DNA from: Duganella sp. 1411
Lineage (GTDB): Bacteria; Pseudomonadota; Gammaproteobacteria; Burkholderiales; Burkholderiaceae_D
Length of the DNA: 64,000 nt
Direction of reading: 5' to 3'
Assembly: GCF_017833525.1 (NCBI RefSeq)
Contig: NZ_JAFICD010000010.1
Location: 186,001 to 250,000 of the forward strand
Position numbers and translations under genes: made by a program. Below the pieces are notes generated by a model. The model made no database searches, was not told where the DNA came from, and saw only the letters and a list, made by a program, of their open reading frames with translations. Each line of letters opens with the position of its first letter. Position 1 is the first letter of the stretch. Below are positions 9,113-17,019 of the stretch, one piece after another.

Positions 9113-9823
9113 TTACTTGATGCGCAGCGAGTTCTTCACATCGGTGACGCCTTTGACGTTGCGGGCGACATCAACCGCTTTGTCGGCCTCGGCCTGCGAC
9201 GGCACGAAACCGCTCAGCACCACGGCGCCATTGTTGGTTTCCACTTTAACGTCCAGCGATTTGAGCGCCGGCTCGGCCATCAGTTCGGTTTTGACCTTGG
9301 TGGTGATCACGGTGTCGGCGACGGCATCCTTGGCCAGCTCGGTTTTCGAGCGCGCTTCGCACGAGGCCTTGTCGGTGCCGGTCATGGCGCTGCAATCGAT
9401 GCCGGTCTGGGCGACGTCGGCGGCATCCTTGCCGGCCTTGGCGGCGTTGACGGCGGCGACCTTCTGCGACTTGGCGGTGCTCAGGCAGCTATCCTTGGCG
9501 TTGCCGTCGAGCGCGTCGCATTTTTCCTTGGCCAGGTCGTACTGGGCGTCGGCCACGTCGATGCGGGCCTTCTCGATCGATTTCTTATCGTTCTTGTACT
9601 GCATCGTGGCGTTGGCCTCGGCCGTCGCGCGGGCGACCTTGGCCTGTTCCTGACAAATATCCTTGGCGTTGCCGGTCTGCGCGTCACAAGCGGCCTTGGC
9701 GGACTTGTAATCGTTGGCGGCCTTGTCGGTCGCCGCCTTGTAGGCCACCGTGTCGTGGGCTGGGGTGGCGGCGAAACTGGCGCTGGCGGCACCGGCCAGG
9801 ATCAGGAAGAGAAGCTTGTTCAT
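9113..9823 (-). CDS. Exported BON-domain protein with three Cys-pair repeats
   Basis: 236 residues. A signal peptide (about 1-19) is followed by an alanine/lysine-rich, probably helical segment with three related Cys pairs: CDAQTGNAKDIC, CDALDGNAKDSC and CSAMTGTDKASC. The last 70 residues form a BON domain (VKTELMAEPALKSLDVKVETNNGAVVLSG), a module thought to bind phospholipid or surface structures and found in OsmY-type envelope stress proteins. The start at the MNKLLF Met is supported by AGGGAC upstream; a longer in-frame leader has no ribosome site. The Cys spacing suggests short disulfide-closed loops, which is inference. Confidence 0.75.
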   Translation of the reverse strand: MNKLLFLILAGAASASFAATPAHDTVAYKAATDKAANDYKSAKAACDAQTGNAKDICQEQAKVARATAEANATMQYKNDKKSIEKARIDVADAQYDLAKEKCDALDGNAKDSCLSTAKSQKVAAVNAAKAGKDAADVAQTGIDCSAMTGTDKASCEARSKTELAKDAVADTVITTKVKTELMAEPALKSLDVKVETNNGAVVLSGFVPSQAEADKAVDVARNVKGVTDVKNSLRIK

Positions 9824-9974
9824 GATGTGTCCCTTTGTTGTGGTGGTTGGTGGACACATTAAACGCCCGCTGCAGAGAAACCTCTGTGCGGAAACGAACA
9901 GAGTTGGTGAATCGCTACTTATGGTCTATGGATGGCGCCCGCGTGGCTACGCGGTCGCTAGTGTTGCGGATTGA

Positions 9975-10694
9975 TCAGCGTCCTGCCAGCCGTTGCGACC
10001 CAGCCTGCTCGCCGGTGGCCATCAAGCCCTGGCGCCACACGCTGCCGGCCTGTTCGAACAATGGCAGCCCGGTGTCGAAAACCGCGCCGCTCTGCGCCAG
10101 TTGCAGCCATGGCATGGTGCTGTGGGAGGCGCCGGCGCTGGCCGCCGACGGTGCGCGCACCTTGCGCATCCAGTCGGCCACGGCGGCGTACTGCTCGGGA
10201 TGGCGCTGCTGGACCCAGGCCAGGGCGGACAGGTCGGCGAAGCCCTCCTCGCGGCGGGTTTCCTCCAACTCCTGCAGTTGGGCGTGATCGTGCGCGGCCT
10301 CGCCGGCGTTTTCCTCGAAGCCGGCCGGCAGCGCGTGCCACACGCCCTGCGCGTAACGCCAGCAGTGGCCGATCTCATGGGCCACCATCGCCTCGATCAT
10401 CAGCGTCCGTTGCGCCTCGGGCACGGACGCCAGGATCTCCTCGGGGTTGCTGCCGTTGCGCATCGTCAGCACCAACTTGCAGCGTCCGTCCTGAAAACCC
10501 AGCGCCAGCGGCACGTCGGTCGGCTTGCCGGTGGGCTGGACGATGATGTCGATCGGCAGCTTGAGTTCTTTCTTGGCGTAGGTCAGCACGGCCGAACCGG
10601 CGGTGAGCCAGCGGGTTTCCATGTCGGTCAGGCCGGCGGCGGAGGCCAGGCTGGAAGACAGTATCAGCAGGGAGGCAAGTATGCGCTTGATCAT
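9975..10694 (-). CDS. Small exported zinc metallopeptidase-like protein (HEIGH)
   Basis: 239 residues with a signal peptide (MIKRILASLLILSSSLASA). The sequence carries HEIGH at about residues 106-110 and EEGFADL about 40 residues later, the HEXXH-plus-downstream-Glu arrangement of gluzincin metallopeptidases. I do not recognise a named family. AAGGAAA lies upstream of this ATG; an in-frame ATG ten codons earlier (10724) has no ribosome site. It precedes the BON gene on the same strand by 151 nt, so a shared transcript is possible but not shown. Confidence 0.65.
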   Translation of the reverse strand: MIKRILASLLILSSSLASAAGLTDMETRWLTAGSAVLTYAKKELKLPIDIIVQPTGKPTDVPLALGFQDGRCKLVLTMRNGSNPEEILASVPEAQRTLMIEAMVAHEIGHCWRYAQGVWHALPAGFEENAGEAAHDHAQLQELEETRREEGFADLSALAWVQQRHPEQYAAVADWMRKVRAPSAASAGASHSTMPWLQLAQSGAVFDTGLPLFEQAGSVWRQGLMATGEQAGSQRLAGR

Positions 10695-10867
10695 GATTAG
10701 GTTTCCTTGCGTCAACTTTATCACGGCACGGAAACTTTTATTGCCTCAAGGCATGAATTACCACAGTATTTTTCTACGTAGGCAGAATGTAATTATCGGT
10801 TTGGAAAGAGGGAGGCGGGACGTGCGGACACGGGGGCCGGGCGGCCCCCGTCGGGTGAGGTGAGTGC

Positions 10868-12568
10868 TTACTTGGCCAGCAGGCTATTGGCCGTCTTGAA
10901 TTCCGGCCGGATATCGTTGGGGACGGCTTTCATTTTATCCAACGCTTTTTGGACGTCGGGACGGATGACGACATACTTGGTCATCATGTCCTTGGCGCGC
11001 GCGTAGTCGCCGGTGGCCTCGATGGTGAGGAATTCGCGGTCCAGGTCGGTCACGGCGGCCTTGATCTTCTTGAAGTCCACCGCGAACGTGCCGTCGCCGT
11101 GCGACACGAAACCGCCCTTGTCGAGCAGATAATTGACCTGGATCGCCATGCCGCGCGCGTGCGAGTCGGTCAGGCCGAAGTGCAGCGTGCGGAAGGCCGA
11201 CGCCAGGAACGTCGTATACAGCTTGCGCTCGGCCGCCTCGCCCAGCCCCAGCGTGCCGGCCAGCTGGCCCTTGTCCATCATGTAGGCCAGCGCGTACAGG
11301 CCGGTGATGTCGGCCTTGGCCTCCTCGATGGTCGAATAGGTGTCCTTCAGGTCCTGGCGCGGCGTCGATTCCTTGCCGTCGGCCTTGGTGATGTGCGGCC
11401 CCAGGCCGTGCGTGATTTCATGCGCGAGGATGTGGGTAAAGAACGAGTCGAAGTCGACATCCTTCTGGTCCGCCGGCTTAAGCACCAGCTTGGAGATCGG
11501 CGTCAACGTCGACTTGAACTTGGCCTGCTGCACGTTCTTGAGCATCACGCGCTTGGAGCCGCGCTGGCTGATGATGCGCTCGTCGTTGGGCAGGTTGTAG
11601 GCGGCCGTCTGCACCCCCATGTTGCCGTCACCGGCGCCGTAGACCTGGTTGACCACCACCATCGGCGCGATGGCGCCGACCTTGGGATTGCGGTACTGCG
11701 CGTCGAGCGGCAGGTTGTCCTCCAGCTCCTGCATGTGCTTGGCGAAGAAGTCGAGCTTTTGCGTCTCCTTCTGGTCGCGGATGTTGACGTAGGCCTCGAA
11801 CGCGGCCTTGTAGCCGAACAGCTCGTCGTTATAGGTTTCGTACGGGCCGATGGTGACGTCGACCGGCGCGTCCAGGTCCATCCAGGCGAAATCGGAAGCG
11901 AGGTAGTCGTTGCTCAGGAAGGCGTCGGCGCGCAGCTCGAGGAATTTCTTCAGCGACGCGTTGTCGGTGGCGGCGGCGGCCTGCTTGAGCAGCGCGGCGG
12001 CCTGCTGCAGTTCGGCCTTGTATTCGTCGGAGTATTTGACGGTGGTGAACTGGCCGTCGGCGTTGCGGCGGATCGCCGTGAAGAACCACTGCGCCTGCTC
12101 CTTGTCGATGGCCGGCAGGGCGTTCATCCAGGTTTCCAGCTGCGCCTTGCTGGCGTCGGCCGGATAGAAGTTGCCGCCCTCGGGCTTCTTGGCGGGGATC
12201 TTGATGCCGTCGATCTCGGCCGGCAGGAACGACTCGTGATCGTCCAGGATCGACCACGGCCCCTTGTTGAGCCAGAAGTAGCCCAGGCGGGCCTGGCCCA
12301 GCGGGCTCTTGTCCTTCTTCAGCGCGGCCCACAGCGCCTCGTTGCCGGCCCAGCGCTGGCGCAGCTGCAGCACGTCGATGATCTTGGCCGCCTCGATCAG
12401 TTTGGCGATGGCCTTCTTGTCGCCGGCGGAGAGTTTGGCGGTGTCGGCGGTCAGCGCGATCGGCGCGTACCGCTTGCTCATTTTGTTCAAGTCGGCCAGG
12501 TCGGCCGGCGCGGCGTAGGCGGCGGCGCAAGCGAGCGTCAACGCCAATGGGAGCAGGATTTTTTTCAT
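10868..12568 (-). CDS. M49/dipeptidyl-peptidase III-like exported zinc peptidase
   Basis: 566 residues with a signal peptide (MKKILLPLALTLACAAAYA). About two thirds of the way along, HEITHGLGPH is followed 30 residues later by EEAKAD. This matches the HE..H plus EE..AD pair of the M49 branch that is often labelled as Zn-dependent hydrolase or NUDIX-like. Classical DPP III has HEXXGH with one extra residue; here the spacing is the shorter HEXXH. The family removes dipeptides from oligopeptide N-termini. The start follows CGAGG and is chosen over a leader 13 codons longer. It is likely co-transcribed after the serine hydrolase gene (51 nt gap). Confidence 0.75.
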   Translation of the reverse strand: MKKILLPLALTLACAAAYAAPADLADLNKMSKRYAPIALTADTAKLSAGDKKAIAKLIEAAKIIDVLQLRQRWAGNEALWAALKKDKSPLGQARLGYFWLNKGPWSILDDHESFLPAEIDGIKIPAKKPEGGNFYPADASKAQLETWMNALPAIDKEQAQWFFTAIRRNADGQFTTVKYSDEYKAELQQAAALLKQAAAATDNASLKKFLELRADAFLSNDYLASDFAWMDLDAPVDVTIGPYETYNDELFGYKAAFEAYVNIRDQKETQKLDFFAKHMQELEDNLPLDAQYRNPKVGAIAPMVVVNQVYGAGDGNMGVQTAAYNLPNDERIISQRGSKRVMLKNVQQAKFKSTLTPISKLVLKPADQKDVDFDSFFTHILAHEITHGLGPHITKADGKESTPRQDLKDTYSTIEEAKADITGLYALAYMMDKGQLAGTLGLGEAAERKLYTTFLASAFRTLHFGLTDSHARGMAIQVNYLLDKGGFVSHGDGTFAVDFKKIKAAVTDLDREFLTIEATGDYARAKDMMTKYVVIRPDVQKALDKMKAVPNDIRPEFKTANSLLAK

Positions 12569-12619
12569 TCGAACCTCGGGTGGAGTGAGGGTCACATTGT
12601 AATCCACCCTCAGCCCGCG

Positions 12620-14335
12620 CTACTTGGCCGGCGCGCCGGTGTTGGCGGCGGCCGGCGCGTTTGCCGCGCGCGTGGCGCGGATCGTCCGGCCGTCCTGATG
12701 CAGCGCCAGCGCCGTCACGGCGCCGGCCGCGTTACGCTCGAACTGCAGCTCGGCCGCCACCACATCCCAGGCGAAGCGGTCGGCCTTGCCCGGCACCGGA
12801 AACACCGGCAACAGCGGTTGCTGATCCAACCGCGCCGACAGTTGTCCGCCCTCGGCGCGCACGTCGAAATCGAGTTTGGGCGCGCCCTCGCCGTTCGACA
12901 GGTAATGCCCGGCATAGCGTTCCGCCGTGATGGCCTGGTCGAAGGCGAGCGCCGGCGCCGGCTCGGCCGTCCGCCGCGCGGGTATCTGGCCGCCGTGCTG
13001 GCGCAGCGTCATCGTCGCCACTTTTCCATTCTCGCGGCCGAACGTGAACTCGGCGCCGTATTGGGGTAGCGTGAAAACGTCGGGCGCGGCCGGCGTCAGC
13101 GCCGTAAAGCCCTGCCCCGTCAGGCGGCCGTACAGCTTTCCGTCCTGGACCACGAAGGTGAAGGCGATCTTCGCATCGGCCCGGAACACGCCGGCGTACT
13201 CCGGCAGCGCGGCCGCATCCAGCGCGATGCTGGTGTCGTTGATCGTGTAGCGCGCGGCCAGCACGTCGGCGCCGAAGGCGTCGGCGTTCGCCTCGGCGTT
13301 GCTGACCATGACGATCGCCGCCTGCCCCACGTCCGGCATCAGCAGCAGCTGCGAGCGATAGCCGCCGGTGCCGCCGCTATGGAAATAGGTGCGCCGCTCC
13401 GCCGGGCCGCGCATCATCAACGCGTAGCCGATCTGCCCGCCGTTCATGGGCGCCAGCGGCTGCAGCGCCCGCTCGGCGGCGGCGCCCAGCGGACCGCCGC
13501 GCCCCGCCATCAGCGCGCGGCCGAACGCCAGCATATCGGGCGCGGTCGAGCGCAGGCTGCCGGCGCCGGCGAACGCGTCGAAGTCCCACGGCGACGCCGG
13601 CGCGTCGCCGCTGAACGGTGGCGCCACGCGCACCCGCTCCGCTATCCGCTTCGGCAAATGTTGAAAGGTGTTGGACATGCCCAGTGGTTTGATGATGCGC
13701 TCGACGGCCAGCGTCTCCCACGGCTGGCCGTAGCGCAGCGACAGCAATTCGCCGAGCACCGCGAAACCGAAATTGCTGTACTCGACCGCGCACGGCGCGC
13801 GCTGCGGCTTGAGCGCGGACAGCTCGGCCAGCATCATCGCGCGGCTGTAGCCGGGGTAAGGATTGGCCGCGTTCAGATCGGGGAAATTGGCGGGCATGCG
13901 CGGCAGGCATGAGGTATGCGTGACCAGCTGGCGCAAGGTGATCGCGGCCACTTCCGGCGACAGCTTGAGCGCCTGCGGCGCCGGCAACAACGGCGGCAGC
14001 AGCTTGCCCAGCGTATCGTCCAGCGCGAAATCGCCGCGTTCGACCGCCTGCGCCAGCAACAAGCCAGTGAACACCTTGGTGATCGAGCCTATTTCAAACA
14101 GCTGGGAATCGCCTTCCGGTTCGCTGGCGACCGCCGCGCCCGCAGCGGGGCGCCGCAACTCCGCGTAAGCCGCCTTATCGTCGCGCCACAGCCCGACCGC
14201 GATGGCGCCCGGACGGCCGCCCAGCAAGGCGCGCGCGATGGCATCGGGCGGGCTTTGCATGCCCAAGGGCGCCGAAGCGGCAAGCGCGTAGAGCGGCGCG
14301 CAAAGAACCAGCAGACGAACCAGAGTTTTGAGCAC
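12620..14335 (-). CDS. Serine hydrolase of the class C beta-lactamase / DD-peptidase family
   Basis: 571 residues with a signal peptide (about 1-20). The catalytic SxxK is SITK (84-87), the Tyr motif is YSN in VEYSNFGFAVLGELL, and the third motif is HSGGTGG near residue 323. A further 220 residues after the catalytic domain form a beta-rich tail seen in many S12 family hydrolases of unknown substrate. Likely roles are peptide or ester hydrolysis in the periplasm; true beta-lactamase activity is doubtful given the HSGGTGG in place of KTG. It leads a possible two-gene unit with the M49-like peptidase. Confidence 0.85.
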   Translation of the reverse strand: MLKTLVRLLVLCAPLYALAASAPLGMQSPPDAIARALLGGRPGAIAVGLWRDDKAAYAELRRPAAGAAVASEPEGDSQLFEIGSITKVFTGLLLAQAVERGDFALDDTLGKLLPPLLPAPQALKLSPEVAAITLRQLVTHTSCLPRMPANFPDLNAANPYPGYSRAMMLAELSALKPQRAPCAVEYSNFGFAVLGELLSLRYGQPWETLAVERIIKPLGMSNTFQHLPKRIAERVRVAPPFSGDAPASPWDFDAFAGAGSLRSTAPDMLAFGRALMAGRGGPLGAAAERALQPLAPMNGGQIGYALMMRGPAERRTYFHSGGTGGYRSQLLLMPDVGQAAIVMVSNAEANADAFGADVLAARYTINDTSIALDAAALPEYAGVFRADAKIAFTFVVQDGKLYGRLTGQGFTALTPAAPDVFTLPQYGAEFTFGRENGKVATMTLRQHGGQIPARRTAEPAPALAFDQAITAERYAGHYLSNGEGAPKLDFDVRAEGGQLSARLDQQPLLPVFPVPGKADRFAWDVVAAELQFERNAAGAVTALALHQDGRTIRATRAANAPAAANTGAPAK

Positions 14336-14598
14336 GGCGATTTCTCACTGTCATTGGTGAAGCCGCAGCATACGCGCTTTGGAATGGCCCAAATCTCACT
14401 GATTGTCACAACATGAACCCCAGGGCCCAGACTTTCAAGATTGATAATAATCAGACAATTTTTCTTTAAATAAGATGACTAATTATTAATCAATGTGGAA
14501 TATTTATTGAAATTTAGACTATGCGTGCGTCTGAGATTGGAGATGCAAACGATCCAGTCAACAACATGGCTGGCCGACCGTAGTTTAAAGGAAGCAAC

Positions 14599-17019
14599 AT
14601 GCTAAAAATAAACAAAATCTTTAAAACAATGCCCCGCGTTACGATGGAGGTCACAACTCTTAATTTAATCCGCGAAATATTTATCTTGTCCATTGCGTTG
14701 CCAACACCCTCCATGGCCGCCGAAGGAACTATTGGGTGGAGTTATTTAAATGAACCGGTTGCAGGCTATAAGCTGCTATACGCGCCGAGTCCGATGAGCG
14801 CGTGCAGCAATACCGCCTTTCGCGGCTGGAGCGGAATCGTCGGGATGGACCCGATGGGCGGCTCTGGCACCGGCTACCACTGCAGGCTTAAACCGATTAG
14901 ACCCAGCACCGCATATGCACACCAAATCATCGGCTACTCGTCTACCCATCTAGCGTGCAGCGCCGGCTATGTGGCCCGGTTTCCAGGAGTTTGCGTAAAA
15001 ATTATTCGACATGCGGAACGCGCGATTCCCGCCGTCCCGCCACCCGCGCCAATCGAGTGCTCCGCCAGCAATCCAGGATTTACCATGGGTAATCCCGTGA
15101 TATTGGTGACCGGGACGAAAATACAGCAAGAGCACGATATCGGCGCAAATCAATGGGGCACACTTGAAATCGGCCGCACGTATCGTTATACCCGCGATCC
15201 CGTCGACGCCCCGACGGCTGGTTCACTCTGGTCGTTCTCATTTGAGCGGCAATTTTCGGCTACGGACGCGGTGGCGGGAGCTTCGCCGTCCGGAATAACG
15301 ATCACGCGCGGCGATGGCAGTTCGATTAAGTTCAATAAAATCGGGGCGACCTACGTGGCGGATATGGCCACGGCGGACACGCTCTATCCCCTTACGCCGC
15401 TGTACGATGAGTGGGCGTATAAAAGCGCCTCGGGCAAGCTTGAGCACTATAAAAAAATAAATTCCAGGTACCGGCTCGTTAGCGTGATCAACAAAGACGG
15501 GAGTGGAAACCACTTCTCCTATGATGGCGATGGAAAGCTGAGCACAATCAGCGATTCATTCGGCCGCACGCTCACGGTGGCATGGCAGGATGATTCCGCC
15601 ATCGCGTCGATATCGTCGCCGGAATTTTCCGTGATCTATCAATATGATCAGCTGAAAAACGAGGACGGCGTCAAGGTGGGCGGCATGCAGCGCATCAGCA
15701 GCGTCCAGATCAACGACGCCGACGGCGTATCCCAAGGGATCAGGCAATACCACTACGGCGAAGGCTGGCCGGACTGGTTCTATCTGACGGGGATCAGCGA
15801 CGAAAACAACGTCCGCTTCGCAACCTACGCCTACGACGCCGAAGGCCGCGTAACCCGCTCCGAGCACGCCGGCGGCGCCCAACGCTATGATTTTTCGTAT
15901 CCCAACGACACCAGCCGGGTCGTCATCGATCCCATGGGCGGCGCGCGATCGCTATCACTGGCGCCCGTCGCCAATCAGCTGCGCGTCACATCGTTCAGCC
16001 AACCCGGCGGGGCCGGCTGCGGACCCGCCGCAAGCGCCTATACCTACACCGCCAAAGGCCTGTTGCAAAGCCGATCCGACTTTAACAACGTCAAAACGTG
16101 CTTTACCTACGACGCCGCGCGCCAGTTGGAAAGCAGCCATATCGACGGCATTCCAGCTGCGGCCGCATGCCCGGCGGCGGGCGGCGCACCGGGCGCGGGT
16201 CAGCGCAAGGTCAGCAGCAAATGGCATCCCGATTGGGCGACGCCAGTAACGGTGGCCGAGCCGCTGAAGATCACCCACTATATCTACAATGGGCAGCCGG
16301 ACGCCGACGGCGGTATCGCGTCCTGCGGCGACGGCGGGACGTTGCCCGATGGTGAACCGATCGCCGTCCTTTGCAAAAAAATCGAAAGCGCGACCACCGA
16401 TGTGAATGGCGCGGCGGGCTTCGATGCGGTCAAGACGGGCGCTCGACGGGTAAGCACCTACTCATACAATCGTTTCGGCCAGATGTTGTCGAGCACGTTA
16501 TCGGGACGGGCGGGAAGCGGCGGCGACACCACGCGCTATGAGTATTACAGCGAGACGACATCCGGCCACACCCGTGGCGACCTGGCAAAAATCACCGGCC
16601 CCACCGGGCAAATTCGCGAGTTCCTCGAATACACCTTTTCCGGGCTGGCGACCAGGATCAACGAGCCCAACGGCCAGTTGGTCGAACTGTCCTACGACGC
16701 CAGGCAGCACCTGACTCGCCGCGTGGTCAGCGCCTCCGGCGTGGGCGAGCAGACAACCGGATATTACTACGACCTGGTTGGGCAACTGACCGGGGTCGAC
16801 CTGCCCGATTCTTCCCACATCGCATACCACTACGACGATGCGCATCGGCTAACCGGCATCACGGACGGCCTGGGAAACACGGTGCGCTACTCGCTCGATC
16901 CGATGGGCAACCGCGTGCGAGAAGAAGTCCTCGACGCCACGGGAAAACCGGCGCGCCAAATCGTGCGAATTTATGACGCCCTGAACCGTGTCCAGGCTGT
17001 GACGGAAGGAGAACTGTGA
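14599..17019 (+). CDS. Secreted Rhs/YD-repeat protein, N-terminal half of a split system
   Basis: 806 residues. A long basic N-region leads into a hydrophobic stretch ending PTPSMAAEG, consistent with export. Around residues 155-215 NPVILVTGTKIQQEHDI resembles the domain that opens many Rhs proteins, and from about 290 onward there are YD repeats (YDGDGKLSTI, YAYDAEGRVTR, YDARQHLTR, YHYDDAHRLTGITD). It lacks the conserved Rhs core. GGAAG lies 7 nt before the ATG. The stop overlaps the ATG of the next Rhs gene by one base. The upstream 200 bases and first codons are clearly AT-richer than the neighbours, suggesting transfer. Confidence 0.8.
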   Translation: MLKINKIFKTMPRVTMEVTTLNLIREIFILSIALPTPSMAAEGTIGWSYLNEPVAGYKLLYAPSPMSACSNTAFRGWSGIVGMDPMGGSGTGYHCRLKPIRPSTAYAHQIIGYSSTHLACSAGYVARFPGVCVKIIRHAERAIPAVPPPAPIECSASNPGFTMGNPVILVTGTKIQQEHDIGANQWGTLEIGRTYRYTRDPVDAPTAGSLWSFSFERQFSATDAVAGASPSGITITRGDGSSIKFNKIGATYVADMATADTLYPLTPLYDEWAYKSASGKLEHYKKINSRYRLVSVINKDGSGNHFSYDGDGKLSTISDSFGRTLTVAWQDDSAIASISSPEFSVIYQYDQLKNEDGVKVGGMQRISSVQINDADGVSQGIRQYHYGEGWPDWFYLTGISDENNVRFATYAYDAEGRVTRSEHAGGAQRYDFSYPNDTSRVVIDPMGGARSLSLAPVANQLRVTSFSQPGGAGCGPAASAYTYTAKGLLQSRSDFNNVKTCFTYDAARQLESSHIDGIPAAAACPAAGGAPGAGQRKVSSKWHPDWATPVTVAEPLKITHYIYNGQPDADGGIASCGDGGTLPDGEPIAVLCKKIESATTDVNGAAGFDAVKTGARRVSTYSYNRFGQMLSSTLSGRAGSGGDTTRYEYYSETTSGHTRGDLAKITGPTGQIREFLEYTFSGLATRINEPNGQLVELSYDARQHLTRRVVSASGVGEQTTGYYYDLVGQLTGVDLPDSSHIAYHYDDAHRLTGITDGLGNTVRYSLDPMGNRVREEVLDATGKPARQIVRIYDALNRVQAVTEGEL

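Noticed and set aside
10831..10852. A GC hairpin just after the M49-like gene as a terminator
   Set aside because: GGGGGCC pairs with GGCCCCC but no T-run follows on the minus strand, so termination cannot be claimed.
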